Source of the DNA: Burkholderiales bacterium | Lineage (GTDB): Bacteria > Pseudomonadota > Gammaproteobacteria > Burkholderiales > Burkholderiaceae_C | NCBI GenBank assembly: GCA_016000265.1 | Contig: JAECRL010000007.1 | Span: forward strand, 1-64,000 | Direction of reading: 5' to 3' | DNA: 64,000 nucleotides | Shown: positions 35,915 to 44,256 of the stretch, piece after piece | How positions within the stretch are numbered: position 1 is the first letter of the stretch | Layout: each line of letters begins with the position of its first letter | Made by a program: the position numbers and the translations under genes | Notes under the pieces: model-generated | Database searches by the model: none | The model's input: the letters and a program-made list of their open reading frames with translations, nothing else | Told to the model about the DNA's origin: nothing

Positions 35915-36595
35915 TCAAGGCGCCAGCAGCCCGCGGGCCACCGCGCGCGCGTAAGCCTCCTGCCGGCTGGTGGCCTGCAGCCACTCCGTGATCCACGACA
36001 CCTCGGCGCGCACCGCGCTCTCGCTCATGCCCATGTGCCGCGCGATCGCCTTGTTGGGCGTGCCCCGCCCCAGGTGGCGCAAGATGTCGAGCTGGCAATC
36101 CGTGAAGGTGGGCAGGCCCTCGCTGGCGCACCAAGCCGGATCGGGACGCGTGCCCGCCGCGACCAGTCCACCGGCACGCGGCGACAAGGCCGTGTACGAC
36201 AAGGCACCATAAGCCTGCTCCCCGCGCAAGATCGCTTGCACCGCCGCCACGATCTCGTCGGCCTGCGCCGCCTTGGGCACGAAACCATCCGCGCCCGCTT
36301 GACGGGCCAGAGCCACCTGGTCGGCGTCGACGTCGGAAGACATCAACAGCACGCGCGTCTGAGGCGCCGCCTGTCGCAAGGCCGGCAGGTCGTCCAGCCC
36401 ATGGCCGTCCGGCAGGTGCACATCCAGCAACACCACGTCGACCGGCTGCGCCCGCAGGTGCTCCAGCGCCTGGTGCCACGACCCCGCCTGCGTCAGCAGA
36501 GATCGCGGCCAGCGCTCGGCCAGCATCAAGCCCAGGCCCATGCGGAACAAGGCGTGGTCGTCGACCAGGAGGAAACGGGGGCCCGAAATCGTCAT
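35915..36595 (-). CDS. LuxR-type response regulator
   Basis: This 226-residue regulator has an N-terminal receiver (about 1-125) with the acidic pocket VDD and phospho-acceptor Asp in VVLLDVHLPDGHGL. A C-terminal LuxR-type HTH (about 155-220) follows, with FTDCQLDILRHLGRGTPNKAIARHMGMSESAVRAEVSWI in pattern. It resembles NarL-like regulators. It is cotranscribed ahead of the hybrid kinase, forming a pair. The ATG at 36595 begins the receiver. Confidence 0.9.
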   Translation of the reverse strand: MTISGPRFLLVDDHALFRMGLGLMLAERWPRSLLTQAGSWHQALEHLRAQPVDVVLLDVHLPDGHGLDDLPALRQAAPQTRVLLMSSDVDADQVALARQAGADGFVPKAAQADEIVAAVQAILRGEQAYGALSYTALSPRAGGLVAAGTRPDPAWCASEGLPTFTDCQLDILRHLGRGTPNKAIARHMGMSESAVRAEVSWITEWLQATSRQEAYARAVARGLLAP

Positions 36596-36745
36596 GCCAG
36601 CGAGGAAGGGGAAAACAGCGTTGCAGCAGTATCCACTGGGATGCGCGACGCGCAATCGCGAGCCCGGGTCCGTGGGCCCTCAGCCCCCCCTTCAGAGGGA
36701 AGTCGCCAGGGAAGACCGGGCGACGACTTCGCCCCCCCCCCGGGC

Positions 36746-37870
36746 TCAAGCGCGGCGAGCGCGCCGGGCCTCGATGGCGTCCGACAGGATCTGCAGAACC
36801 CGCTCGGAGTCATCCCAGCCGATGCAGGCATCGGTGATGGACTGACCGTGCACCAACTTCGCCGGATCATCCTTGCCCGGGGTGAACTTCTGAGCCCCCG
36901 CGCACAAGTGGCTCTCCACCATCACGCCGAAGACCTGGTTGGAGCCCCCGGCGAGCTGTGCGGCGATGTCCTGGGCCACCACGACCTGGCGCTCGTGCTG
37001 CTTGGAGCTGTTGGCGTGCGAGAAGTCCACCATCAACGACGGATGCAGCTTGGCGGCCTCCAGGTCCTTGCAGGCCAGGGCCACGCTGTCGGCGTCGTAG
37101 TTCGGGGCCTTGCCACCGCGCAGGATCACGTGGCAGTCGGGGTTGCCGGCGGTCTCCACGATGGCGACCTGGCCGTTCTTGTGCACCGACAGGAAGTGGT
37201 GCGAACGGGCCGCGGCCTGGATCGCGTCGGTCGCGATCTTGATGTTGCCATCGGTGCCGTTCTTGAAGCCGATCGGTGCGCTCAGGCCCGAAGCGAGTTC
37301 ACGGTGCACCTGGCTTTCGGTCGTGCGCGCCCCGATGGCGCCCCAGCTGATGAGGTCGCCGATGTACTGCGGCGACACCACGTCCAGGAACTCGCTGCCT
37401 GCGGGCACGCCCAATCGGTTGATCTCCAGCAGCAACTGGCGGGCCATGCGCAGGCCCTCGTCGATCTTGAAGCTCTCGTCGAGGTACGGGTCGTTGATCA
37501 GGCCCTTCCAGCCCACCGTCGTGCGGGGCTTCTCGAAGTACACGCGCATGACCACCTCCAGCGTGCCGGCGAACTTCTCGCGCAGGGGCAGCAGCTTGCG
37601 TGCGTACTCGATGGCCGCCGCGGGATCGTGGATGGAGCACGGTCCGATGATCACCAGCAGGCGGTCATCCTTGCCGTGCACGATCTTGCGGATGGCCTTG
37701 CGGGTGCGCGCAATCAGGGACTCGACGGGCGTGCCGCTGATCGGGAAGAAACGGATCAGGTGCTCAGGCGGGGGCAGCGGCGTGACGTTGCGGATGCGCT
37801 CGTCGTCGGTCTGCGAGGTCTTGTCGGCGGGCGGGATCCACCCTTGTGCGGCGCTGGATTGTGCGGTCAT
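36746..37870 (-). CDS. aroG: 3-deoxy-7-phosphoheptulonate synthase (DAHP synthase, AroG-type)
   Basis: This 374-residue enzyme condenses phosphoenolpyruvate with erythrose-4-phosphate, the first committed step to aromatic amino acids. It is a class I DAHP synthase with LVIIGPCSIHDPAAAIEYA (near residue 60), MRVYFEKPRTTVGWKGLINDP, KNGTDGNIKIATDAI and a metal-binding DFSHANSSK. A class I enzyme of this size is usually feedback inhibited by one aromatic amino acid, but which one is not clear here. The preceding leader and terminator suggest transcriptional attenuation. The start is the ATG at 37870, since the upstream in-frame codon lies within the terminator's T run. Confidence 0.95.
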   Translation of the reverse strand: MTAQSSAAQGWIPPADKTSQTDDERIRNVTPLPPPEHLIRFFPISGTPVESLIARTRKAIRKIVHGKDDRLLVIIGPCSIHDPAAAIEYARKLLPLREKFAGTLEVVMRVYFEKPRTTVGWKGLINDPYLDESFKIDEGLRMARQLLLEINRLGVPAGSEFLDVVSPQYIGDLISWGAIGARTTESQVHRELASGLSAPIGFKNGTDGNIKIATDAIQAAARSHHFLSVHKNGQVAIVETAGNPDCHVILRGGKAPNYDADSVALACKDLEAAKLHPSLMVDFSHANSSKQHERQVVVAQDIAAQLAGGSNQVFGVMVESHLCAGAQKFTPGKDDPAKLVHGQSITDACIGWDDSERVLQILSDAIEARRARRA

Positions 37871-37889
37871 GTGCGGTCCTGGTCGTTTC

Positions 37890-37920
37890 AAAAAAAAACC
37901 GCCGGTGGTGCCGGCGGTTT
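37890..37920 (-). terminator. Intrinsic terminator in the aroG leader
   Basis: On the minus strand the stem AAACCGCCGG / CCGGCGGTTT closes a CACCA loop, a perfect 10-bp hairpin, followed by nine T residues (37890-37898). It ends about 19 bases before the aroG ATG, on the same strand as aroG, so it would end transcription just ahead of the gene. Confidence 0.9.
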
Positions 37921-37966
37921 CAGGATTGGGTGGGGTCTGCTTATGCGTCGGCCACTCCTGCGCCGG
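37911..37966 (-). promoter_or_regulatory. Candidate antiterminator of the aroG attenuator
   Basis: The 5' arm CCGGCG (37961-37966) can pair with CGCCGG (37911-37916), the 5' half of the terminator stem. The helix is extended by CAGGA (37956-37960) with TCCTG (37921-37925) and by GTGG with CCAC (37930-37933), with small bulges. Pairing these would block the terminator. The alternative fold is inferred from base complementarity only. Confidence 0.65.
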
Positions 37967-38015
37967 TCTGGGGCGGGAGGTGAAAGTGCCAAAAATAAAA
38001 GCGGACCATGCTCAT
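37941..38015 (-). CDS. aroG leader peptide, aromatic-rich attenuator ORF
   Basis: This 24-residue reading frame contains the run Phe-Tyr-Phe-Trp-His-Phe (codons TTT TAT TTT TGG CAC TTT, 37983-38000) and ends at TAA 21 bases before the terminator stem. Four of the six residues are Phe or Tyr and one is Trp, the products of the pathway that aroG starts. A second ATG at 38009 gives a 22-residue version with an AGG seven bases upstream. It is too short for an ordinary gene call. A stalled ribosome at the aromatic codons would leave the antiterminator arm (37961-37966) free. That role is inferred from layout. Confidence 0.8.
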   Translation of the reverse strand: MSMVRFYFWHFHLPPQTGAGVADA

Positions 38016-38022
38016 GCCTGCA

Positions 38023-38052
38023 AATGTAGCATGCCCGGATCGAGGCAGACAA
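38023..38052 (-). promoter_or_regulatory. Candidate aroG promoter
   Basis: On the minus strand -35 TTGTCT (38047-38052) and -10 TACATT (38023-38028) are separated by 18 bases. Start would fall near 38016, right ahead of the leader ORF. The mRNA 5' end would be nearly leaderless, so an upstream promoter cannot be excluded. Confidence 0.45.
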
Positions 38053-38077
38053 CCGGACAGACAAACGGACAGACCAC
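38044..38077. repeat. Short tandem repeat over the aroG promoter
   Basis: Nearly three copies of a 12-base unit with core GGACAGACAA/C follow each other (CGGACAGAC at 38054-38062 and 38066-38074, and a degenerate copy at 38045-38052). They overlap the candidate -35, so they could be a regulator site. No known regulator is assigned. Confidence 0.5.
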
Positions 38078-38152
38078 CCAACCGCCCGCCGCCAGGCGCG
38101 TGGAGGCAGCTAAACTGCCCACCCCGCTCCAGCCGAAATCAGGCTTTGCACC

Positions 38153-38458
38153 ATGACCCCGATGGACTGCCAGCGCTGTGGCGCCTGCTGCGCCCAATAC
38201 CGCGTGTCGTTTTACTGGGCCGAGGGCGACGACGCCCCGGGCGGCCACGTCCCCGTGGCCCTGACCCAGCCGCTCAACGCGCACCTGCGCTGCATGGCGG
38301 GCACCTCATCGCGCGCGCCCCGCTGCATCGCCCTGCAAGGCGAGATCGGCGCGAGCGTGGGCTGCGCGATCTACGACCGGCGCCCCACCCCGTGCAGGGA
38401 GGTCACGCCAGGTGACGCGCAATGCCTTCGAGCCCGAACCGCCCACGGCGTGGGCTGA
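38153..38458 (+). CDS. YkgJ-family cysteine cluster protein
   Basis: This 101-residue protein matches the YkgJ/zinc- or iron-binding Cys cluster family. The eight cysteines include CQRCGACC near the N-terminus, RCIAL, GCAIYDRRPTPCREV and QCLRA. The CxxCGxCC plus later CxxY/PxxCR pattern is the family signature. The cluster probably binds a metal or an Fe-S centre. The function is unknown. It is divergent from aroG, with the peroxiredoxin gene converging from the right. Confidence 0.85.
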   Translation: MTPMDCQRCGACCAQYRVSFYWAEGDDAPGGHVPVALTQPLNAHLRCMAGTSSRAPRCIALQGEIGASVGCAIYDRRPTPCREVTPGDAQCLRARTAHGVG

Positions 38459-38470
38459 GGCCGATGGGCC

Positions 38471-38977
38471 TCAAGCCCGGATCTGCTGAAGCAACGTCTC
38501 CGCGTCGCTGACCGCGAAGCCACCGCCCTTCTCGTCGTTCAACTGCGTCACGACACCGTCCTTGACCAGCATCGAGTAACGCCCTGAACGCAGACCCAAG
38601 CCCTTTTCGCTCAGGTCCAGGGTCAGGCCCGTGGCTTTGGCGAACGCGGCGCTGCCGTCGGCCATCATGCGAACCTTGCCCGCGGACTTCAACTCGCGAC
38701 CCCACGCGCCCATCACGAACGCGTCGTTGACCGCCACGCACCAGATCTCGTCGACACCGGCGGCTCGGAACTCGGCGACGCGGCCGATGTAGCCGGGGGC
38801 GTGTCGGGCCGAGCAAGTCGGTGTGAACGCACCGGGCAAGCCGAAGATCGCGACGGTCTTGCCGGCCGTGGCCTGCGCGATGTCAAACGCATTCGGACCC
38901 AGGCTGCAGCCCTCACCTTCGACCTCGATGTACTCGAACAGGGTGCCACCCGGCAGCTTGTCACCGACCTTGATCAT
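38471..38977 (-). CDS. Peroxiredoxin (Prx5/AhpC-TSA type)
   Basis: This 168-residue thiol peroxidase reduces hydroperoxides. The catalytic Cys is in PGAFTPTCSARHAPGYI (near residue 50), the Prx5 active-site pattern, with the conserved Arg in GLRSGRYSMLVKDGVV. The start sequence MIKVGDKLPGGTLFEYIE is also typical. No resolving Cys domain is obvious, so resolution by glutathione or another thiol is likely. The start is the ATG at 38977, since the upstream frame extension is unsupported. It lies downstream of the ribosomal operon terminator. Confidence 0.9.
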   Translation of the reverse strand: MIKVGDKLPGGTLFEYIEVEGEGCSLGPNAFDIAQATAGKTVAIFGLPGAFTPTCSARHAPGYIGRVAEFRAAGVDEIWCVAVNDAFVMGAWGRELKSAGKVRMMADGSAAFAKATGLTLDLSEKGLGLRSGRYSMLVKDGVVTQLNDEKGGGFAVSDAETLLQQIRA

Positions 38978-39022
38978 CGCGAACTCCAATGTGTGAAATG
39001 AAACGTTCAGCCAGAACGAAAA

Positions 39023-39052
39023 AACCGGCGCCAGTATGACTGGACGCCGGTT
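39023..39052 (-). terminator. Terminator of the S10-type ribosomal operon
   Basis: On the minus strand the hairpin AAACCGGCG-T-CCAGT with a CAT loop pairs to ACTGG-C-GCCGGTTT and is followed by TTTT. It lies 72 bases after the rpsQ stop and about 45 bases before the peroxiredoxin ATG, ending the operon but possibly allowing read-through. Confidence 0.85.
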
Positions 39053-39124
39053 TGGCAAACGGCTGGGAGCGGCTTAAACCCCGCCCCCACCGTGGCGATC
39101 GGCTCGCGCCGACCGCAAAGGGCA

Positions 39125-39394
39125 TCAAGCTGCCTGAGCTTTCTCGACCAGACGGGTCACGACCCAGTTCTTGGTCTTCGAGAGCGGGCGGCTTTCGCTG
39201 ATCTCGACCACGTCACCGATGTGGAACTCGTTGTTCTCATCGTGAGCGTGGTACTTGCGCGAACGGGCCACGATCTTGCCGTACAGCTCGTGCTTGACAC
39301 GACGCTCGACCAGCACGGTCACGGTCTTGGCGCGGGCGTCGGAGACGACCTTGCCGACCAGCGAGCGGGTCACTTTGGTTTGAGCTTCCGTCAT
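39125..39394 (-). CDS. rpsQ: 30S ribosomal protein S17
   Basis: S17 is an early-assembly 16S rRNA binding protein at the 30S body. The 89 residues include [30 protein letters not shown] (pattern) and the [12 protein letters not shown] segment diagnostic of S17. It is the last gene of the rplC-rpsQ run and overlaps the rpmC stop by four bases, so translation is coupled. A terminator follows. Confidence 0.98.
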   Translation of the reverse strand: MTEAQTKVTRSLVGKVVSDARAKTVTVLVERRVKHELYGKIVARSRKYHAHDENNEFHIGDVVEISESRPLSKTKNWVVTRLVEKAQAA

Positions 39395-39594
39395 TTGGCG
39401 GCTCCTTGCTTCTTCTCGGCCAGAATCGTCTTCGCACGAGCGATGTCGCGACGGGTCTTCTTCAGGCTCGAGTGGTCGTTGAGCTGCTGTGTGGCACGCT
39501 GCATGCGCAGGTTGAAGTGCGACTTCAGCAGGTCCTTGATTTCGGTTTCCAGTGCGGCCACATCCTTGGCGCGCAGTTCAGAGGCTTTCGCCAT
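39391..39594 (-). CDS. rpmC: 50S ribosomal protein L29
   Basis: L29 sits at the peptide exit rim near the trigger factor and SRP docking site. The 67-residue helical hairpin begins [21 protein letters not shown] and has the conserved [30 protein letters not shown] stretch (pattern). It lies between rplP and rpsQ as in most bacteria. Confidence 0.97.
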   Translation of the reverse strand: MAKASELRAKDVAALETEIKDLLKSHFNLRMQRATQQLNDHSSLKKTRRDIARAKTILAEKKQGAAK

Positions 39595-39615
39595 GTCTTT
39601 CTCCTTGCGCGTTGA

Positions 39616-40032
39616 TCAGATGCCGAACTGGCGGCCAACGAAGGTGGTGCTCAGCGGCAGCTTGGCGGCTGCCAGCGTGAACGCCTCGCGAGCGAGTTGC
39701 TCGGGCACGCCCTGGATTTCGTAGAGGACCTTGCCCGGAGTGATCTCCGCGACGTAGTACTCGACGCTACCCTTGCCGTTACCCATGCGCACTTCGGCCG
39801 GCTTCTTCGAAATCGGCTTGTCCGGGAAGATCCGGATGAAGATGCGACCACCGCGCTTGACGTGACGCGAAATGGCACGACGAGCGGCTTCGATCTGGCG
39901 AGCCGTCAGGCGACCGCGCTCGGTCGCCTTCAGGCCGAAGTCGCCGAACGATACGTCAGCACCGCGTGTTGCCACGCCGGTGTTGCGACCCTTGTGTTCC
40001 TTGCGGAACTTGCGACGATTAGGTTGCAGCAT
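39616..40032 (-). CDS. rplP: 50S ribosomal protein L16
   Basis: L16 contacts the A-site tRNA region of 23S rRNA. The 138-residue sequence has the canonical start [17 protein letters not shown] and the [30 protein letters not shown] block (pattern). It follows rpsC by two bases. Confidence 0.98.
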   Translation of the reverse strand: MLQPNRRKFRKEHKGRNTGVATRGADVSFGDFGLKATERGRLTARQIEAARRAISRHVKRGGRIFIRIFPDKPISKKPAEVRMGNGKGSVEYYVAEITPGKVLYEIQGVPEQLAREAFTLAAAKLPLSTTFVGRQFGI

Positions 40033-40034
40033 GT

Positions 40035-40910
40035 TTATTCTCCTTTCGCTTCGGCAGCCGGAGCGGCCTTGCGAACGCGCTTGGCATCGCCAGCACCAGC
40101 GGCCACGGCAGGCTTGTCGCTGCCATCGGCCGGGGCACCGTCAGCACGCGGTGCGCCACGGCCCGGGCCACCACGACCCGCGCCCGGACCACGACGGTCA
40201 TTGGGGCGGTCGCCACGGGGGCCACGGCGGTTGCGACGATCGTCTTCGCGGTCGTCACCCTTGAGCACCGGGGCCTCGCCATTGGCCAGGCGGTCGCCAC
40301 GGTAGACCCAGACCTTCACACCGATCACACCGTAGGTGGTGTGGGCTTCGGAGAAGCCGTAATCGATGTCAGCCTTCAGGGTGTGCAGGGGCACGCGGCC
40401 TTCGCGATACCACTCGGTGCGAGCGATTTCGATGCCGTTGAGGCGGCCGGCGGACATGATCTTGATGCCCTGAGCGCCCAGTCGCATCGCGTTCTGCATG
40501 GCGCGCTTCATGGCGCGGCGGAACATGATGCGCTTTTCCAGCTGCTGCGTGATCGAATCGGCGATCAGCTGAGCATCGACTTCAGGCTTGCGCACTTCTT
40601 CGATGTTCACCGAGACCGGGCAATTCAGACGCTTGGCCAGTTCGAGCTTCAGGTTTTCGATGTCTTCGCCCTTCTTGCCGATCACCACGCCCGGACGAGC
40701 CGAGAAAATGGTGATGCGTGCGCTCTTGGCGGGACGCTCGATCAAGATGCGCGACACGGCCGCGTTCTTGAGCTTCTTCTTCAGGAATTCACGGACTTCC
40801 AGGTCTTCAGCCAGCATCGAGGCAAAGTTGCGGTTGGTGGCGTACCAACGCGATGCCCAGTTGCGGGTGACGGCCAGGCGGAAGCCGGTCGGGTGGATTT
40901 TTTGTCCCAT
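40035..40910 (-). CDS. rpsC: 30S ribosomal protein S3 with long C-terminal tail
   Basis: S3 lines the mRNA entry tunnel and has helicase activity with S4. The N-terminal 210 residues carry the KH domain with [16 protein letters not shown] and the GMRDVLE-free S3 core ending [10 protein letters not shown]. The protein is 291 residues against about 230 in Escherichia coli. The extra roughly 75 residues are rich in Arg, Gly, Asp, Pro and Ala ([18 protein letters not shown] and [13 protein letters not shown]), so likely disordered and RNA-binding. Burkholderiales S3 proteins are known to carry extended tails. Confidence 0.97.
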   Translation of the reverse strand: MGQKIHPTGFRLAVTRNWASRWYATNRNFASMLAEDLEVREFLKKKLKNAAVSRILIERPAKSARITIFSARPGVVIGKKGEDIENLKLELAKRLNCPVSVNIEEVRKPEVDAQLIADSITQQLEKRIMFRRAMKRAMQNAMRLGAQGIKIMSAGRLNGIEIARTEWYREGRVPLHTLKADIDYGFSEAHTTYGVIGVKVWVYRGDRLANGEAPVLKGDDREDDRRNRRGPRGDRPNDRRGPGAGRGGPGRGAPRADGAPADGSDKPAVAAGAGDAKRVRKAAPAAEAKGE

Positions 40911-40922
40911 GATCAGCCTCGC

Positions 40923-41252
40923 TTAGTTGCCCACGGTCACATAGATGTGGCAAGTCGGCTTGCTGATGCGGTTGCCACGGCCCTTGGCACGGGCAGTGAA
41001 ACGCTTCAGCGTGGGGCCTTGCTCCACATAAATGGTCTTGACCTTCAGTTCGTCGATGTCAGCGCCGTCATTGTGTTCGGCGTTGGCGATCGCAGATTCC
41101 AGTGCCTTCTTGACGATGCCGGCAGCCTTCTTCTGGGTGAACTCGAGGATGTTGAGGGCCTGATCGACCTTCTTGCCACGGATGAGATCGGCCACCAGTC
41201 GACCCTTGTCGACCGACAGGCGAACGCCGCGAACGATTGCTTTCGTTTCCAT
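40923..41252 (-). CDS. rplV: 50S ribosomal protein L22
   Basis: L22 lines the exit tunnel with its beta-hairpin. The 109-residue sequence has [20 protein letters not shown] near the start and the hairpin [23 protein letters not shown] near the end, the usual L22 pattern. It lies between rpsS and rpsC. Confidence 0.98.
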   Translation of the reverse strand: METKAIVRGVRLSVDKGRLVADLIRGKKVDQALNILEFTQKKAAGIVKKALESAIANAEHNDGADIDELKVKTIYVEQGPTLKRFTARAKGRGNRISKPTCHIYVTVGN

Positions 41253-41264
41253 CGCAGCTGCTCC

Positions 41265-41540
41265 TTATTTCTTGGCTTTCTTGTCGCCTGGGTGACCCTT
41301 GAACGTGCGGGTCAGGGCGAACTCGCCGAGCTTGTGGCCAACCATCTGGTCCTGGATGTACACGGGCACGTGCTGCTTGCCGTTGTGCACAGCAATGGTC
41401 AGGCCGATGAACTCAGGCAGGATGGTCGAACGACGCGACCAGGTCTTGACGGGCTTCTTGTCCTTGGTGGACACAGCCTTCTCAACCTTGGCCAACAGGT
41501 GGTGATCCACGAAGGGACCCTTCTTCAGAGAACGAGCCAT
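41265..41540 (-). CDS. rpsS: 30S ribosomal protein S19
   Basis: S19 is in the 30S head near the A-site finger and P-site. The 91 residues begin [20 protein letters not shown], typical of S19, and include [23 protein letters not shown]. The C-terminus is basic. Confidence 0.98.
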   Translation of the reverse strand: MARSLKKGPFVDHHLLAKVEKAVSTKDKKPVKTWSRRSTILPEFIGLTIAVHNGKQHVPVYIQDQMVGHKLGEFALTRTFKGHPGDKKAKK

Positions 41541-41553
41541 TGCAGCCTACCTC

Positions 41554-42378
41554 TTACTTTTTGCGACGCGACACAATGAAGGTCTGCGTGCGCTTGTTGT
41601 TGCGGGTGCGGTAGCCCTTCGTCATGGTGTTCCATGGCGAGACAGGGACCTGACCTTCACCAGTACGGCCTTCACCACCACCGTGCGGGTGGTCAACCGG
41701 GTTCATTGCCACACCGCGGACGGTCGGGCGGATGCCCTTCCAGCGGATGGCGCCGGCCTTGCCGTATTGACGCAGGCTGTGCTCTTCGTTGCTCACTTCA
41801 CCCAAGGTGGCGCGGCATTCGATGTGGATGCGACGGACTTCACCGGAGCGCAGGCGAACCTGAGCGTAGGTGCCTTCGCGGGCCATCAGGACAGCGGAGG
41901 TGCCAGCCGAACGGGCGATCTGGCCACCCTTGCCCGGCATCATCTCGATGTTGTGGATGGTCGAACCCACGGGGATGTTGCGGATGGGCAGGGTGTTGCC
42001 GGACTTGATCGGCGCTTCCGAGCCGCTCAGGACCGTGGAGCCCACTTCCAGGCCGCGGGGGGCGATGATGTAGCGACGCTCGCCGTCGGCATAGCACACC
42101 AGGGCGATGTGAGCCGTGCGGTTCGGGTCGTACTCGATGCGCTCCACCTTCGCGGGGATGCCATCCTTGTTGCGCACGAAGTCCACCACGCGGTAGTGGT
42201 GCTTGTGACCACCGCCCTTGTGGCGAATCGTGATGTGACCGTTGTTGTTGCGGCCAGCATTTTGCTTCTGGGGTTCCACCAGGGCAGCGTGCGGGGCACC
42301 CTTGTGCAGGTGCTTGTGCACGACCTTGACCACGCCACGGCGGCCAGGCGATGTCGGTTTGACTTTGACGACAGCCAT
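41554..42378 (-). CDS. rplB: 50S ribosomal protein L2
   Basis: L2 is needed for subunit association and peptidyl transfer. The 274-residue sequence has [17 protein letters not shown] near the N-terminus, [18 protein letters not shown], and the conserved [19 protein letters not shown] with its functional histidine region near the C-terminus. It lies between rplW and rpsS. Confidence 0.99.
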   Translation of the reverse strand: MAVVKVKPTSPGRRGVVKVVHKHLHKGAPHAALVEPQKQNAGRNNNGHITIRHKGGGHKHHYRVVDFVRNKDGIPAKVERIEYDPNRTAHIALVCYADGERRYIIAPRGLEVGSTVLSGSEAPIKSGNTLPIRNIPVGSTIHNIEMMPGKGGQIARSAGTSAVLMAREGTYAQVRLRSGEVRRIHIECRATLGEVSNEEHSLRQYGKAGAIRWKGIRPTVRGVAMNPVDHPHGGGEGRTGEGQVPVSPWNTMTKGYRTRNNKRTQTFIVSRRKK

Positions 42379-42380
42379 GA

Positions 42381-42695
42381 TTACGCGGCCTCCCCGGAGA
42401 AGTTCAGCTCTTGACCTTCCTTGAGGGCCACGAAGGCCTTCTTGGCGTGGTCGCGGCGGCCAATGCGGCCACCAAAGCGCTTGGTCTTGCCCTTCTGATT
42501 CAGGACTTGCACCGACTTCACTTCGACCTTGAACAGCAGCTCAACAGCGGCCTTGATCTCGGGCTTGGTGGCGTCGCGCAGCACCTTGAACAGCACTTGG
42601 CCGCGCTCTTCGGCAGCGGCGGTGGCCTTTTCCGAAATGATCGGAGCGACCAGCACCTTCAGCAGGCGGCTTTCATCGAATTTCAGAGTGCTCAT
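42381..42695 (-). CDS. rplW: 50S ribosomal protein L23
   Basis: L23 sits at the exit-tunnel mouth, where trigger factor docks. The 104 residues include [16 protein letters not shown] and the [20 protein letters not shown] hairpin. Its ATG overlaps the rplD stop as ATGA. Confidence 0.97.
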   Translation of the reverse strand: MSTLKFDESRLLKVLVAPIISEKATAAAEERGQVLFKVLRDATKPEIKAAVELLFKVEVKSVQVLNQKGKTKRFGGRIGRRDHAKKAFVALKEGQELNFSGEAA

Positions 42696-43315
42696 GCGAA
42701 CATCTCCTGCAGCTTTTCGATCGCACCCTTGGTGACCACGACCTTCTTGTAGAAGACCAGGGACAGGGGATCGGCGTAACGGGGCTCAACCACCAGCACA
42801 TTGGGCAGGTTGCGAGCGGCCAGGAACAGGTTCTCGTCCACGTTGTCGGCGATGACCAGGACGTGATCCAGGTTCATGGCCTTCAGCTTGGCAGCCAGCA
42901 GCTTGGTCTTGGGGGCTTCGACAGCGATCGAGTCCACCACGGCCAGGCGGCCTTCGCGGGCCAGCTGGGAGAAGATGGCGGCCATGCCGGCGCGGTACAT
43001 CTTCTTGTTGACCTTGTGGGTGAAGTTTTCGTCGGGGCTGTTCGGGAAGATCCGACCGCCGCCACGCCACAGGGGCGAAGACGACATACCAGCGCGAGCG
43101 CGACCGGTGCCTTTTTGGCGCCAGGGCTTCTTCGTGGTGTGCTTGACGGTTTCGCGGTCCTTCTGGGCGCGGGTGCCTTGACGGGCATTGGCCTGGTAAG
43201 CAACGACGACCTGATGGATCAGGGCTTCGTTGTAATCGCGGCCGAACACGGTATCGGATGCTTCAACCTTGGAAGCAGCCTGACCTTGCTCATTGAGCAG
43301 TTCGAGCTGTGCCAT
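42692..43315 (-). CDS. rplD: 50S ribosomal protein L4
   Basis: L4 lines the upper exit tunnel. The 207 residues include [33 protein letters not shown] (pattern) and the [16 protein letters not shown] loop that reaches into the tunnel. In gammaproteobacteria it represses its own operon through S10 leader binding. No such leader was recognised here. It overlaps rplC by one base and rplW by four. Confidence 0.98.
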   Translation of the reverse strand: MAQLELLNEQGQAASKVEASDTVFGRDYNEALIHQVVVAYQANARQGTRAQKDRETVKHTTKKPWRQKGTGRARAGMSSSPLWRGGGRIFPNSPDENFTHKVNKKMYRAGMAAIFSQLAREGRLAVVDSIAVEAPKTKLLAAKLKAMNLDHVLVIADNVDENLFLAARNLPNVLVVEPRYADPLSLVFYKKVVVTKGAIEKLQEMFA

Positions 43316-43989
43316 CAGTTGGCTCCTTTCTTGACCTTGACCTTCACGGCCGGACGCACGGTGACAAAGCCACCCTTGGCGCCGGGGACGGCACCCTTGA
43401 CCAGCAGCAGCTGACGGGCTTCGTCAACGCGCACGACGTCGAGGTTCTGCGTGGTCACGGTCTCGTCACCCATGTGACCGGTCATCTTCTTGCCAGGGAA
43501 CACGCGACCCGGATCCTGGGCCATCGAGATGGAGCCAGGAACGTTGTGGGAACGGGAGTTACCGTGGGAAGCGCGCTGCGAACTGAAGTTGTGGCGCTTG
43601 ATGGTGCCGGCGTAGCCCTTGCCGATCGAGGTGCCTTGCACGTCAACCAGCTGGCCCGCTTCGAACAGGGCGTTCGGCGCGATGGTGGCGCCAGCCTTGT
43701 ACTCGGCGGCCACTTCGGGGGCCACTCGGAATTCCTTGACGAACTCGCCGGCTTCAACGCCGGCCTTGGCCAGGTGACCCGCCTCAGGCTTGGTCACGCG
43801 CGATGCCTTGCGGGCACCGAACACCACTTGCACAGCGGTGTAGCCGTCGGTCTCAACGGTTTTAACCTGGGACACGCGGTTGTTGGACACATCGAGCACC
43901 GTCACGGGCACGGCGTCGCCGTCGTCCGTGTAGATGCGCATCATGCCCACCTTGCGGCCCAGCAATCCGATGCGATTGCTAAGACTCAT
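43315..43989 (-). CDS. rplC: 50S ribosomal protein L3
   Basis: L3 binds near the peptidyl transferase centre. The 224 residues start [20 protein letters not shown] and contain the [21 protein letters not shown] loop (with the modified Gln region) and [16 protein letters not shown]. The ATG at 43989 is chosen over an upstream extension. It is the first gene of a transcript that lacks rpsJ, since a terminator follows rpsJ. Confidence 0.98.
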   Translation of the reverse strand: MSLSNRIGLLGRKVGMMRIYTDDGDAVPVTVLDVSNNRVSQVKTVETDGYTAVQVVFGARKASRVTKPEAGHLAKAGVEAGEFVKEFRVAPEVAAEYKAGATIAPNALFEAGQLVDVQGTSIGKGYAGTIKRHNFSSQRASHGNSRSHNVPGSISMAQDPGRVFPGKKMTGHMGDETVTTQNLDVVRVDEARQLLLVKGAVPGAKGGFVTVRPAVKVKVKKGAN

Positions 43990-44256
43990 TTTTTTCTCCA
44001 ACTCCACAACGATGCGTGGAGCCTTTTACAAAAACCCGACAGCGATTGGCCGGGCCCGGATGGATTCCTTCACTGACCAGCGCCCCAGCACGAACTCGCG
44101 AACGAGACGCACAGGCACGCCGCCCATTTCAGGAAAGCCCACGACTATAACAAAGGGTCAACCCGAGCGCAAGCTCAGCTTGACCGTGCCATGTAAAAAG
44201 CCGCCCCGAGAGGCGGCTTCGAGGGCGCTGGCACCAGGGAGGTGCCAGGAGCCGCA
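43990..44256 (-). other. Spacer between rpsJ and rplC
   Basis: This stretch carries the rpsJ terminator (44194-44219) and then about 200 bases of leader before rplC. A promoter for the rplC-rpsQ operon is expected here, but I did not identify reliable hexamers. Confidence 0.5.
44194..44219 (-). terminator. Intrinsic terminator after rpsJ
   Basis: On the minus strand AAGCCGCC with a TCTCG loop pairs to GGCGGCTT, followed by TTTTT. It is a good stem-loop and T run 38 bases after the rpsJ stop, so it separates the str-type operon plus rpsJ from rplC. Confidence 0.85.
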
